Of a stretch of DNA of 64,000 nucleotides, positions 16,710 to 27,606 are shown piece after piece. The translations under genes were made by a program, and so were the position numbers. The notes below the pieces were generated by a model, which saw only the letters and a program-made list of their open reading frames with translations, did not search any database and had not been told where the DNA came from. The stretch is taken from assembly GCA_029210325.1 (NCBI GenBank), contig JARGPU010000008.1, positions 18,023 through 82,022 of the forward strand. The letters run 5' to 3'. The DNA is from Alcanivoracaceae bacterium. Lineage in GTDB: Bacteria; Pseudomonadota; Gammaproteobacteria; Pseudomonadales; Alcanivoracaceae. Every line of letters starts with the position of its first letter. The stretch's first letter is position 1.

Positions 16710-18467
16710 ATGTCTGAGTCCCGTACTCCTCCGTTGAGCCTGTTCCGCTTCGCCCTGCAGTGGCTAGCCCCCTATCACTGGGCGGTGGGCGGTGCCTCGC
16801 TGGCGCTGCTGTTTACTGCCACCATCACCCTGTCCATTGGTCAGGGGCTGCGGCTGTTGATCGATGACGGTCTGGCAGCGGGTCGCCCAGATCAGCTCAA
16901 CCAGGCAGTGCTGATCTTTTTTGCTTTGGTGGTGGCTCTGGCCATCGGTACCTTTGCGCGTTTCTATCTGGTGTCCTGGCTTGGTGAGCGCGTGGTGGCA
17001 GATATACGTCGCCGTGTGTTTGACCATTTGCTGACTCTGCATCCCGGTTTCTTTGATCAGAATCGTGGCCTGGAAATTCAGTCTCGACTCACCGCTGATA
17101 CCACCTTGTTGCAGTCGGTGATCGGCTCTTCTGTGTCGATGGCGCTACGCAACACTTTAATGATGGTCGGTGGCATTATCTGGCTGTTTATCACCAACCT
17201 GAAGCTGACCCTGATCGTTATGGTTTCCGTGCCGTTGGTGGTGGCGCCGATCATTATTTTTGGTCGCCGGGTGCGTGGTCTTTCCCGTAGTAGCCAGGAT
17301 CGTTTGGCCGATGTCGGCAGCTATGTTGGTGAAATGCTCGGCCAGATTAAAACCGTCCAGGCGTTTAATCATGAACCCTATGACCGGGCTCGGTTTGCAG
17401 GCGTGGTTGAAGACGCTTTTGCGGTGGCGAGACGGCGTATCGTGCAGCGCTCGCTGCTGATCGTAGTGGTCATCGTATTGGTACTGGGTGCTGTCGGCGT
17501 CATGCTGTGGGTGGGCGGCATGGATGTGATTGAGGGGCGCATCAGTGGCGGTGAGCTGGCGGCCTTTGTTTTTTATGCGGTGATTGTTGGTTCTGCGGTG
17601 GGCTCTATCAGTGAAGTGATTGGTGAGTTGCAGCGAGCTGCGGGTGCGGCAGAGCGCATTGTCGAGCTGCTTCAATCGCGTAGTGAAATTGCCCCGCCGG
17701 CGCAGGACCTGCAACATCTTCCAGCAAAAATTGAGGGAAGCCTGCAGCTTGATCAAGTGACTTTTTTCTATCCCGGGCGACCGGATCAGGCCGCTCTGGA
17801 TGGTGTTAGCCTGAAGGTATTGCCCGGTGAAACCCTGGCTTTAGTTGGTCCCTCCGGAGCGGGCAAAACCACTTTGTTTGATTTGTTGTTGCGTTTTGCC
17901 GATCCCCAACAGGGGCAGATTTTGCTTGATGGTGTGGATATCCGCACGCTGACACCGGCAGACTTGCGCCGTTGCTTCGCCATGGTGCCCCAGCAGCCTG
18001 CTCTTTTTTACGGAAGCATTGAAGATAACCTTCGCTATGGCCGACCAGAGGCGAGCATGGCGGAAATTGAAGATGCTGCCCGCGCTGCCAATGCAGAGGA
18101 ATTTATCCGCCAGTTGCCGCAGGGTTATCAGACCCGCATCGGGGATGGTGGCATTGGCCTTTCCGGTGGCCAGAAGCAGCGTATAGCCATTGCCCGGGCA
18201 GTGTTGGCGGACGCGCCGATTCTTTTATTGGATGAGGCAACCAGTGCCCTTGATGCACAAAGTGAGCATCTGGTGCAGCAGGCCATGGATCGTTTGATGG
18301 AAGGTCGTACTACGCTGGTGATTGCACATCGTCTGGCGACAGTTACGGGGGCAGGGCGCATCGCAGTGATGGATCAGGGCAGAGTGCAGGCGGTAGGCAC
18401 GCACGCAGAATTACTGCTTGGCAATCCGTTGTATGCGCGCCTGGCGGAGCTGCAGTTCGGTCTGTAG
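16710..18467 (+). CDS. ABC exporter, fused permease and ATPase (MsbA/LmrA-like)
   Basis: A 585-residue half-transporter with six transmembrane helices in residues 1-310 and a nucleotide-binding domain in 340-585. The latter shows Walker A GPSGAGKTT, signature LSGGQKQR, Walker B ILLLDEAT and the H-loop AHRLAT. It belongs to the bacterial ABCB group that flips lipids or exports drugs. It stands alone after a terminator and has a GAAGAAG box before the ATG. The substrate cannot be read from the sequence. It is clearly distinct from the Atm1-like exporter at 47794. Confidence 0.88.
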   Translation: MSESRTPPLSLFRFALQWLAPYHWAVGGASLALLFTATITLSIGQGLRLLIDDGLAAGRPDQLNQAVLIFFALVVALAIGTFARFYLVSWLGERVVADIRRRVFDHLLTLHPGFFDQNRGLEIQSRLTADTTLLQSVIGSSVSMALRNTLMMVGGIIWLFITNLKLTLIVMVSVPLVVAPIIIFGRRVRGLSRSSQDRLADVGSYVGEMLGQIKTVQAFNHEPYDRARFAGVVEDAFAVARRRIVQRSLLIVVVIVLVLGAVGVMLWVGGMDVIEGRISGGELAAFVFYAVIVGSAVGSISEVIGELQRAAGAAERIVELLQSRSEIAPPAQDLQHLPAKIEGSLQLDQVTFFYPGRPDQAALDGVSLKVLPGETLALVGPSGAGKTTLFDLLLRFADPQQGQILLDGVDIRTLTPADLRRCFAMVPQQPALFYGSIEDNLRYGRPEASMAEIEDAARAANAEEFIRQLPQGYQTRIGDGGIGLSGGQKQRIAIARAVLADAPILLLDEATSALDAQSEHLVQQAMDRLMEGRTTLVIAHRLATVTGAGRIAVMDQGRVQAVGTHAELLLGNPLYARLAELQFGL

Positions 18468-18492
18468 TAACGGCCGCCTACAGGGGGGGGCT

Positions 18493-19704
18493 TCAGTTGA
18501 GCCCCTCTCCTGCCTGTCCAGCCACATCCTCGCTCACCGCCCGCATAAACGAGATCACCTCTGCCATGTGTGCGCGAAATAGCGGATCAACGCTGGTTTT
18601 GGCAATCACGATATGGTGTTTTTCCGAGACCCATACGGTCTGCCCCCAGACGCCGTTAAAGAAAAACTCCTCATCGGGATCTTTCGGCACCCACAGGTGA
18701 TAGCCGTAGCCCCGTTCCGGGTAGCCATTGCCTGCTGCCAGCCACGATTCTGGACGACGACTGGCTTGCTGGACCCAGCCTTCTGGCAGTAACTGCTGGC
18801 CTTGCCAGACGCCCTGCTGCAGGTAGAGCTGGCCAAGTTTGCTGTAATCGCGCAGCGTCATATTGAGGCAGCAGAAAGCTAGCTCTACACCGCCCTGATC
18901 CAGATTCCAGATGGCTTCGTCCTGCATGCCCAGAGGTTGCCACAGGGCTTCAGCTGCATACTCACTAACGGGCTTGCCAACGGCACTCTCCAGCACCCAG
19001 CCAAGAATCTGCGAGTTCGGGCTGATGTAGTGAAAAGATTCTCCAGAGGGTCCCTCTGCAGGCAGGTCCGCAATTACGTCACGTACTCCCTCGCCAAGTA
19101 GAAAGGTGCGATAGAACAACATATTGATGTCTGAAAATTTCTCATCGTAGATTTCGTCAAACTGTATGCCGCTGGCCATGCGCAGCAAGTCGCGGATGGG
19201 GACCTCTCCCCAGGCGGCGCCATCCAGCTCACTGACATATTGCTTCACCTGATCGTCGAGGCTGGCGATATGACCGTCCTTCAGAGCAATGGCCGTCAGC
19301 GTGCCGATAACAGACTTGGCTACCGACCAGGAGGTGAAGCGATCCTTTTGAGTAGCTTCAAGATAATACTGTTCGAACATATTGCTGCCTTGATGCAGCA
19401 CCATCAAGCCAGTGGTTTGAGTGCGCAGCATGAACTCGAGAGTATCAACCACTCGGCCATCGTGGACGAACTGCTGCGGTAATGAGGCTTCTCCGCGAGG
19501 GAAGGTGAAGGGCTCGCTGCTGGCGGGAATCGTCCGGAATGGAAATACACTTTCCATTTTGCGGAAGTTGTGTAGCCGGTATTCGGGAGCCAGCAGGCGG
19601 GTCATAACGCTAGGGGAGTAGGTTGCCCAAGGGCGGTACCACCAGCTCAGTGCAGCAGCTAAAAGCAGGCCAAAAATCAGTAGAGCCAGTATGGGGCGCT
19701 TCAT
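18493..19704 (-). CDS. membrane-anchored beta-lactamase-like serine hydrolase
   Basis: A 403-residue class C beta-lactamase/6-aminohexanoate-dimer-hydrolase-like protein. An N-terminal hydrophobic helix (residues 3-22) acts as signal or anchor. The SxxK nucleophile motif lies in SVAKSV, the second-motif Tyr in YISPNSQ, and the HTG equivalent is degenerate (WGQT). This family hydrolyses esters, amides or small peptides, and the substrate here is unknown. GGAAG ahead of the ATG at 19704 is the best start; a frame 8 codons longer lacks one. It is convergent with the ABC exporter. Confidence 0.85.
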   Translation of the reverse strand: MKRPILALLIFGLLLAAALSWWYRPWATYSPSVMTRLLAPEYRLHNFRKMESVFPFRTIPASSEPFTFPRGEASLPQQFVHDGRVVDTLEFMLRTQTTGLMVLHQGSNMFEQYYLEATQKDRFTSWSVAKSVIGTLTAIALKDGHIASLDDQVKQYVSELDGAAWGEVPIRDLLRMASGIQFDEIYDEKFSDINMLFYRTFLLGEGVRDVIADLPAEGPSGESFHYISPNSQILGWVLESAVGKPVSEYAAEALWQPLGMQDEAIWNLDQGGVELAFCCLNMTLRDYSKLGQLYLQQGVWQGQQLLPEGWVQQASRRPESWLAAGNGYPERGYGYHLWVPKDPDEEFFFNGVWGQTVWVSEKHHIVIAKTSVDPLFRAHMAEVISFMRAVSEDVAGQAGEGLN

Positions 19705-19767
19705 TTTTCTTCCAGAGAGACGGTCCACCGATTGTGCAGTGCACCGGATGCCTTGGTAAAGCGCGCC

Positions 19768-20391
19768 TCAGTCTCGCCTCGGTGTTAGCACTGCGAGCAT
19801 CAGCCTGACCGCTTCATGGCTGACTTCCTCCATATCGGTCTGATTAACATAGATGCCATCAATCATCAGGCGGCACAGCCCGTGCAACGTTGCCCAGCTG
19901 GCCTGAGCCAGGCGGAGCGGCTTGCTGCCCTTGGGCAGGCGCTGCTCGCCAATCAGGCTGCCGATGCGCTCGGCATAATGGCGAAAACAGGCAAACGCTG
20001 TTTCTTTCAGCTCTGCACTAGGGTTGGCGCCTTTCCAAATCGGCCGACCAAACATCAGCTCGTAGCGGTCCGGGTTGTCCATCGCAAAACGCACGTAGTC
20101 GCGGACAAACCGGGCCAGTGTGGCCTGCAGCTCCTGCTTTTCTACAGCGCTGCCCGGGGCAGCCTGTTCAATGAGCTTGTCCAGCTCGCGAAATCCCTCG
20201 GCGGCTAGCGCACAGAGCAGCTCATGCTTGTCCTTGAAGTGGTGGTAGGGGGCCATCCGCGATACACCAACCCGCTCTGCCAGCTGGCGCAGGGAAAGGC
20301 CGTCGATGCCACTTTCCCTAAGCATCATATTGGCTTCCTGCAGCAGGGCGCTGCGTAGGTCACCATGGTGATAGGGGCTTTGATTGGCCAT
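19768..20391 (-). CDS. TetR-family regulator divergent from fadH
   Basis: A 207-residue TetR/AcrR regulator. The N-terminal helix-turn-helix is LSLRQLAERVGVSRMAPYHHF, and the C-terminal ligand domain resembles the TetR_C_33 type with WATLHGLCRL near the end. A perfect AGGAG lies 5 bases ahead of the ATG at 20391. The start region is fused to a symmetric promoter-operator from which fadH is read in the other direction, so it very likely represses both itself and fadH. An acyl-CoA ligand is a reasonable inference. Confidence 0.9.
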   Translation of the reverse strand: MANQSPYHHGDLRSALLQEANMMLRESGIDGLSLRQLAERVGVSRMAPYHHFKDKHELLCALAAEGFRELDKLIEQAAPGSAVEKQELQATLARFVRDYVRFAMDNPDRYELMFGRPIWKGANPSAELKETAFACFRHYAERIGSLIGEQRLPKGSKPLRLAQASWATLHGLCRLMIDGIYVNQTDMEEVSHEAVRLMLAVLTPRRD

Positions 20392-20416
20392 GCGGACTCC
20401 TGTGGCAGGGCAGTGA

Positions 20417-22525
<2,109 letters not shown>

Positions 22526-22556
22526 TTATTGCGGGCAACAGAAGAAGCAGATGCCA

Positions 22557-22668
22557 GGCCAGCGCACCTGTCAGGAGTTGTCGGGACCCTCGGAGCCAGG
22601 GATGGCGGAGTGGAGCTACATGGACGTACTCGTGCGTGTCCCGACAACTCCTGACAGGTGCGCTGGCC
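22557..22668. repeat. 112-bp palindromic element with 31-bp perfect arms
   Basis: Arms 22557-22587 and 22638-22668 are exact inverted copies (31 of 31). The 50-base middle holds two more small hairpins, GCCA-GGGA-TGGC (22595-22606) and TAC-ATGGAC-GTA (22617-22628). There is no T-run and no transposase. It lies between the convergent fadH and OYE genes. It may be an intergenic mobile or REP-like repeat, or a two-way transcription barrier. No second copy is seen in this window. Confidence 0.85.
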
Positions 22669-22736
22669 GGTGAAGGTCACTGCCGAATCTGCTTACTTCG
22701 GTAGGCCCGTATTGGTCACGAAAGAACGACCTGCCA

Positions 22737-23987
22737 TCAATTCGCCCGCAACCGCATCTTCTTGGTCCGCGATGAACGAATCGCCACCATCGTCATACTG
22801 CGAATCATCGCCATCAGCACGCTTTCATTACGAATAGGCTCTTTGCCCTTGCCCATGCGATGTAACTGACGGGCAAACCAGATCACTTCCATCATCGCCA
22901 TATCATCAATGGCTTTGATGCCAGTACGTCGCGGTGTCACCACACTATGTACCGACTCACCGGCAAGAATTCGTTTCGGCAGATCCGGTTCCACTGCCAG
23001 TGGTCGGGCCAGACCAACAATATCTGTAGCGCCACTTTCCAGTGCTGCGCCCATGCCTTCCGAAGTGCGGAAGCCGCCGGTGACCATCAGTGGAATGGAT
23101 ACTCGAGCGCGAATTTTTTCCGCATATTCGAGAAAGTACGCCTCTCGCTGTAAAGTGGAGTCACGCACATCTTTGCCAGACATGGTGGGTGCCTCATAGG
23201 TGCCACCGGAAATTTCCAGCAGGTCCAGACCTTCCTTCGCCAGAGTTTCGGCAACGGCCATGGACTCTTCTTCGGTAAAGCCACCGCGCTGAAAATCCGC
23301 AGAGTTGAGCTTGATGCTGATCGGATAGTCTTTGCCTACCTCGGCGCGAATGGCTCGATAGATTTCCAGCGGAAAGCGCATCCGGTTTTCCAGCGAACCG
23401 CCCCAGCGGTCCTCGCGCTGATTGTGATGTCCGGACAGAAACTGGCTGACCAGATAGCCATGGGCACCATGAATCTGCACACCGGTGAAGCCGGCTTTCT
23501 TAATGATTGCCGAGGTGCGGGCGAAGCGCGCGATGATGTCGAGGATTTCCTCTTCAGTTAGTGCTCGGGGGGCTTTGAAATGGGGGCTTAGTTCCTTGCG
23601 GAATGGAATCGCCGATGGGCTTAGGGTGTCACCGGTAGCGAGCATTTTGGGAATCTGCTTACCGGGATGATTGAGCTGGACCCAGAGTTGATTCCCCTGA
23701 CGTGTGCCAGCCTCGGCCCAGCGCTTCAGTATCTGCATATCACGCTCATCCTCGACCACCACATTGTGCGGTTCACCGAGGTGACGCTGATCGATCATGA
23801 TGTTGCCAGTGATCACCAGACCCGTGCCGCCGTCAGCCCAGCGGCCATACAGGCGCACCAGCTCTTCAGTGGCGTGATTGTCGATGGTGCCAAGGGTTTC
23901 ACTCATGGCAGATTTGCCGAAACGGTTTGGCAGGGTTACGCCACAGGGGAGGGCGAGGGATTGGCCCAGAGTTTCAGCAAATGACAT
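22737..23987 (-). CDS. NADH:flavin oxidoreductase, Old Yellow Enzyme family
   Basis: A 416-residue single-domain FMN barrel of the OYE/NADH-oxidase class. Recognisable segments are LPNRFGKSAMSE near the start, IHGAHGYLVSQFLS, the HHNQREDRWGGSLENRMRF stretch, and LMVTGGFR near the phosphate site. It lacks the iron-sulfur and FAD domains of FadH. Members reduce activated C=C bonds of enones or related electrophiles with NAD(P)H, and the physiological substrate is unknown. AAGGAG precedes the ATG at 23987. A divergent ArsR-like gene with operators in the shared promoter probably regulates it. Confidence 0.9.
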   Translation of the reverse strand: MSFAETLGQSLALPCGVTLPNRFGKSAMSETLGTIDNHATEELVRLYGRWADGGTGLVITGNIMIDQRHLGEPHNVVVEDERDMQILKRWAEAGTRQGNQLWVQLNHPGKQIPKMLATGDTLSPSAIPFRKELSPHFKAPRALTEEEILDIIARFARTSAIIKKAGFTGVQIHGAHGYLVSQFLSGHHNQREDRWGGSLENRMRFPLEIYRAIRAEVGKDYPISIKLNSADFQRGGFTEEESMAVAETLAKEGLDLLEISGGTYEAPTMSGKDVRDSTLQREAYFLEYAEKIRARVSIPLMVTGGFRTSEGMGAALESGATDIVGLARPLAVEPDLPKRILAGESVHSVVTPRRTGIKAIDDMAMMEVIWFARQLHRMGKGKEPIRNESVLMAMIRSMTMVAIRSSRTKKMRLRAN

Positions 23988-24032
23988 TTTAGTCTCCTTG
24001 GTGGTTTACCCGACGCAGTGCACGGGGGTAGG

Positions 24033-24085
24033 CTATCTATTCGATAGCGATCAAACTATATTATCGTTCGATAACCGTCAAACTA
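24033..24085. promoter_or_regulatory. operators for the ArsR-like regulator within the OYE promoter
   Basis: Two 19-base direct repeats (24040-24058 and 24067-24085, TTCGATA......TCAAACTA) and two palindromes are present: CTATC-N5-GATAG (24033-24047) and TTATCG-TT-CGATAA (24061-24074). On the minus strand the second palindrome fills the spacer between a TTGACG box (24081-24076) and a TATAGT box (24060-24055). Confidence 0.6.
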
Positions 24086-24161
24086 AAATTCGGACGTACA
24101 TTGGGGTTTGCCCATAATTGGCCCGGACAGACCACTGAGATTTGAACCACCTGAGGATTGC

Positions 24162-24476
24162 ATGACTGATTCCGATACTCTGGCCCGGGCCTTCAAGGCA
24201 CTGTCCCATCCCAACCGGCTGGCGATCTATCATGAGTTCGTCCGTTACTGGGAGCAGGGGCGGGAAGCATCCATTGATGAGGTCCCGGCGGGCTGCCTAC
24301 TGGCGGAGGGGATTAAACGCCTGAATATTGGTGCGCCCACGGTATCGCACCATATCAAGGAGCTGGTGGATGCGGGGTTGATTACTACTAGCCGCCAAGG
24401 CCGCCAGATGTTTTGTGCCATTGAGCCCAAAATGCGCGAGCGCCTACGGATGTTTTTTGAATCGCCTAACGCTTAG
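24162..24476 (+). CDS. ArsR-type winged-helix regulator without metal-binding motif
   Basis: A 104-residue winged helix-turn-helix protein of the ArsR/SmtB fold. It begins with FKALSHPNRLAIYHEF and has recognition helix region IGAPTVSHHIKELVDAGLI. It lacks the CxC metal site of ArsR proper (its only cysteines are isolated), so it likely senses something else, such as an organic electrophile or redox state. It is divergent from the OYE gene, whose promoter contains matching operators. Its stop overlaps the stop of the convergent purK by 4 bases. Confidence 0.85.
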   Translation: MTDSDTLARAFKALSHPNRLAIYHEFVRYWEQGREASIDEVPAGCLLAEGIKRLNIGAPTVSHHIKELVDAGLITTSRQGRQMFCAIEPKMRERLRMFFESPNA

Positions 24477-25540
24477 CCTTTCTCGAGCAACTCATTCAAA
24501 AGCCCATGAGCGTGCTGCCGCAATGCATTGGCACTGTGGTTTTCCATATTGATGTGGCCAACCTTCCTGCCCGGTCTTGGCTCCTTGCCGTACCAATGCA
24601 GGCGGTGTCCGGCGGAATACTGCAGTGCATCGGCAAAGCTGGTGCCGATCAGGTTAACCATAGCGTGTGGGCCAAACACTGTGGGTGTTGGCATTGGCAG
24701 GCCGGTAAGGGCGCGCAAATGCAGGGAAAACTGACAAATATCGGTGCCGGCTTGAGTCCAGTGGCCAGAGTTGTGTACCCGTGGCGCCACTTCGTTGGCG
24801 AGCAGCTGATCGCCGGTATCGAAACACTCCAGCGCCATGACGCCGACATAGTCGAGTGCAGACATGATCTTTCGCAGTGAGTCTTCTGCGCTTCGCTGCA
24901 TGGCTTTGGGGACCTCCACCGGTGCCAGGCTTAAGCGCAGGATGCCGTTGCGGTGCAGGTTTTCGGTGAGCGGATAGAACACGCACTCACCTTTGTTGTT
25001 GCGCGCACCGACCATGGATAGCTCACGCAGGAAAGGAATGCGCTGCTCAACAATAGTATCGCCGATCCAGTCATCGCCCGGGCGTGGTGTGTCAGAGTCG
25101 CACAACAGGGTGCCGCGGCCATCGTAGCCGCCACGACGGCGCTTCAGCACCATCTGGCCGTTGAATCTTTCAGTGGCTTGATCCAGCGCGCTGGCGCTGT
25201 CGCAGTTCAGCCAGGGTGCGCTTGGCACCTCCAGCTCATCGAGCAGTTGCTTTTGTGGCAGTCGGTCAGCGATCAGGCGCAGGGCCCGTGCGCCGGGAAA
25301 GCGCGGTGCGGCCATCAGCTTCTGGACCAGAGCATTATCCGGCAGATGCTCGATTTCAGCAGTCAGGATGTCGGCGCGGGCCAGCAGGGTGTCAAGGTCG
25401 TAGTTGGCCACATCCAGACTGGTGCCGTGGCGCAGGTCACCGCTAAACGGATCGAGCCTGTCCACCTGAATGCCAAGCCGTGAGCCTGCTTCGGCCAGCA
25501 TCAGACTGAGCTGGCCAGCGCCAATAACCAATACGTGCAT
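24473..25540 (-). CDS. purK: 5-(carboxyamino)imidazole ribonucleotide synthase
   Basis: A 355-residue ATP-grasp enzyme that carboxylates AIR to N5-CAIR with ATP and bicarbonate in purine synthesis. It has an N-terminal Rossmann-like segment (VIGAGQLSLMLAEA), a central ATP-grasp with VLKRRRGGYDGRGT, and the metal-binding region ANEVAPRVHNSGHWT. Length is normal for the family. Its ATG shares one base with the stop of purE (TAATG), so the two are coupled. Confidence 0.96.
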   Translation of the reverse strand: MHVLVIGAGQLSLMLAEAGSRLGIQVDRLDPFSGDLRHGTSLDVANYDLDTLLARADILTAEIEHLPDNALVQKLMAAPRFPGARALRLIADRLPQKQLLDELEVPSAPWLNCDSASALDQATERFNGQMVLKRRRGGYDGRGTLLCDSDTPRPGDDWIGDTIVEQRIPFLRELSMVGARNNKGECVFYPLTENLHRNGILRLSLAPVEVPKAMQRSAEDSLRKIMSALDYVGVMALECFDTGDQLLANEVAPRVHNSGHWTQAGTDICQFSLHLRALTGLPMPTPTVFGPHAMVNLIGTSFADALQYSAGHRLHWYGKEPRPGRKVGHINMENHSANALRQHAHGLLNELLEKG

Positions 25541-26031
25541 TAGAGATCTTCCAGCGAGCAGTTGGCCCGCACCTCGTCATTGCGAGCCTGTTTCCAGTTG
25601 ACCAGACTTTGCTGAAGCACAGGGTCGGTAGCAGCCAGAATCTGTGCTGCAAGCAGGCCGGCATTGAAGGCGCCGGCGGCGCCGATGGCCAGGGTGCCCA
25701 CTGCAACGCCCTTGGGCATCTGGACGATCGACAGCAGGCTATCCAGACCGGACAGGGCTTTGCTCTGTACCGGCACGCCCAGTACCGGCAGCGGCGTCAT
25801 CGAGGCGATCATGCCTGGCAGATGGGCAGCCCCGCCAGCTCCGGCGATGATTACCTGATAACCGTCGCCATGGGCGCTACGGCTGAACTCGAACAGACGT
25901 TCAGGCGTTCTGTGGGCACTTACTACCTCTGCATGGTAGGAAATACCGAAGGTTTTCAGGGCTTCCACTGCTTCCTTCATGGTCTCCCAGTCGGAGCGGG
26001 AGCCCATTACTACTGCCACCTGTGCGCTCAT
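25540..26031 (-). CDS. purE: N5-carboxyaminoimidazole ribonucleotide mutase
   Basis: A 163-residue class I PurE that converts N5-CAIR to CAIR. The hallmark [12 protein letters not shown] at the N-terminus and SAHRTPERL (catalytic His) are present, as is [12 protein letters not shown] chose the ATG at 26031, which gives the usual family length; an upstream ATG adds six residues. It is the first gene of the purE-purK pair. Confidence 0.96.
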   Translation of the reverse strand: MSAQVAVVMGSRSDWETMKEAVEALKTFGISYHAEVVSAHRTPERLFEFSRSAHGDGYQVIIAGAGGAAHLPGMIASMTPLPVLGVPVQSKALSGLDSLLSIVQMPKGVAVGTLAIGAAGAFNAGLLAAQILAATDPVLQQSLVNWKQARNDEVRANCSLEDL

Positions 26032-26202
26032 CAGAATCTCGCCAGCCATTTAAACGCGGCATTGTACAACGGAATGTGGGTTAAGGCGTTAAACGGAAGA
26101 CTTGTATCTGGCGCTGATAATTCCGGTCAGGGGGCGGGTCAATGCCTATATCCCACGGCGGCGGCATACTTGCCTGCAATTGACATACCCGGAGTATTGC
26201 TG

Positions 26203-27021
26203 ATGTCCGAGCTGGTGCAGATTTTCATTGAAGATCATGTTGCTCATGTGGTGCTAAATCGCCCAAAAAAAATGAATGCCCTGAGTCCGGCCATGTTTGA
26301 GGCAATTATCGCCGCTGCGACATCTCTGAAGCAGAACCGCGATGTACGTGCAGTGGTAATTTCCGGCAGTGGTCGTGGCTTTTGTGCAGGTTTGGACTTG
26401 GCTAACTTTTCCAGTCCGGATTTCATCAATGCGTTTTTTGACGGCGAAAAAGCTGGTTTCTGGCCAAACTATTACCAGCAACCAGGCTATCTGTGGAAGC
26501 AGGTTCCGGTGCCGGTGATCTGCGCATTGCACGGTGTAGTATTTGGCGGCGGAATCCAGATAGCACTTGGTGCAGATATACGAATTGCGGCGCCGGATAC
26601 CCGCATGTCGGTGATGGAAATTAAATGGGGTCTAATACCGGATATGTCAGGCTCCCAGACATTGCGTGATCTGGTGCGTCTTGATGTGGCCAAGGAGCTT
26701 ACTTTCACTGGCCGGATTGTCGAGGCGCAGGAAGCCGCCCGTATTGGCTTGATTACCCGGATTAGTGAGGACCCGGTGGCGGAGGCCATGGCCATGGCTA
26801 GAGAAATTGCCGGGCGTAATCCAGAGGCAGTTAGCTTGGCAAAATACTTACTTGAGCACAGCCGTCATGGCTCAGCGCTGGAAGGGCTGGAGCTGGAGGA
26901 AGAGCTGCAGAAAAAGCTGCTGGGATCAGCTAATCAGCTTGAAGCAGTGCAGGCTGGTATGGCGAAACGATCAGCACTGTTCGAAGCTCGCCGATTTACT
27001 GATTACGACGAACTTAGCTGA
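26203..27021 (+). CDS. crotonase-family enoyl-CoA hydratase/isomerase
   Basis: A 272-residue crotonase. The oxyanion-hole segments are visible: SGRGFCAGLDLANF near residue 65 and ALHGVVFGGGIQIALGADIRIA near 115-135. The position usually holding Glu144 (E. coli numbering region) reads as IKWGLIPDMSG, with Asp at the second acidic position, as in many isomerase or hydratase paralogues. GGAG lies 10 bases before the ATG at 26203. Upstream in-frame codons reach into the antisense of purE and are not coding. It stands alone, and the exact acyl-CoA reaction is undetermined. Confidence 0.9.
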   Translation: MSELVQIFIEDHVAHVVLNRPKKMNALSPAMFEAIIAAATSLKQNRDVRAVVISGSGRGFCAGLDLANFSSPDFINAFFDGEKAGFWPNYYQQPGYLWKQVPVPVICALHGVVFGGGIQIALGADIRIAAPDTRMSVMEIKWGLIPDMSGSQTLRDLVRLDVAKELTFTGRIVEAQEAARIGLITRISEDPVAEAMAMAREIAGRNPEAVSLAKYLLEHSRHGSALEGLELEEELQKKLLGSANQLEAVQAGMAKRSALFEARRFTDYDELS

Positions 27022-27086
27022 TTGTGCAGACAGTGTTCTGCTCTATTTGCGATTTGCGCGTTTTTTGCCATGGCCGCCTTATCTTG

Positions 27087-27413
27087 TCAGTTGCAGTACT
27101 GGCTATAGTGCATTAGAGCTTTACTGCCGCTGGGGTCCACTTGATCGACCCATACCTTCATGGTTTCGGAAGTGCGCTTATTGGTTAGCTCGCTAAAACC
27201 GCGCTCCAGCTTGCCGGCCAGCTTATCTCCGGTCTTGGGGCGCTCGCCTTTGATCATCTTGATCAGGATCTGTCCCTCTTGCGAGTCAAGCAGCACGTAG
27301 TCGCAGTCGCGGGCGATGATTACCGTGCCTTCTGCGGCATAAAGAGTCGCTGACATGCTAAGCATGGCGGGAATCAGCCAGGCTGACAGCATGGTACGGC
27401 GGGGGAAACGCAT
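27087..27413 (-). CDS. small secreted protein of unknown function
   Basis: A 108-residue protein with a signal peptide (residues 1-27, ending LYAAEG) and a mature part of about 82 residues with two cysteines (RDCDYV and the C-terminal QYCN) that could form a disulfide. The middle looks like a small beta-barrel (GQILIKMIKGERPKTGDKL). GGAG lies 9 bases before the ATG at 27413. The reading frame extends 25 codons further upstream without a good start. I do not recognise the family; a periplasmic location is the only supported statement. Confidence 0.7.
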   Translation of the reverse strand: MRFPRRTMLSAWLIPAMLSMSATLYAAEGTVIIARDCDYVLLDSQEGQILIKMIKGERPKTGDKLAGKLERGFSELTNKRTSETMKVWVDQVDPSGSKALMHYSQYCN

Positions 27414-27567
27414 TGTTATTGTTCTCCATGACTTCGGGGAATGCCTTGTCAGGGGCATTGTGCAGAATAAACGCGACATATTCATCACAGAAGAAAGAAT
27501 GACAATTCTGTCAACGCGGATGCGGGTGCGTTATTTTGGCGGGGACCGGCTTACAAGCGGGGTGAAA

Positions 27568-27595
27568 AGCCGGGAAGGCGCTAGCCCTCCCGGCT
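27568..27595 (-). terminator. intrinsic terminator of the acyl-CoA dehydrogenase operon
   Basis: On the minus strand AGCCGGGAGGGC, a TAGC loop, then GCCTTCCCGGCT and TTTT, 12 bases beyond the stop at 27607. There is one wobble pair in a 12-bp stem. Confidence 0.75.
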
Positions 27596-27606
27596 CAGAC
27601 AAGCCG

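Noticed and set aside
22557..22668. Insertion sequence or CRISPR origin for the palindrome
   Set aside because: No transposase, no target duplication and no spaced direct repeats are visible; treated as a palindromic intergenic element.
25609..26202. In-frame N-terminal extension of the crotonase gene
   Set aside because: It is antisense to purE; the crotonase domain and a ribosome binding site start at 26203.
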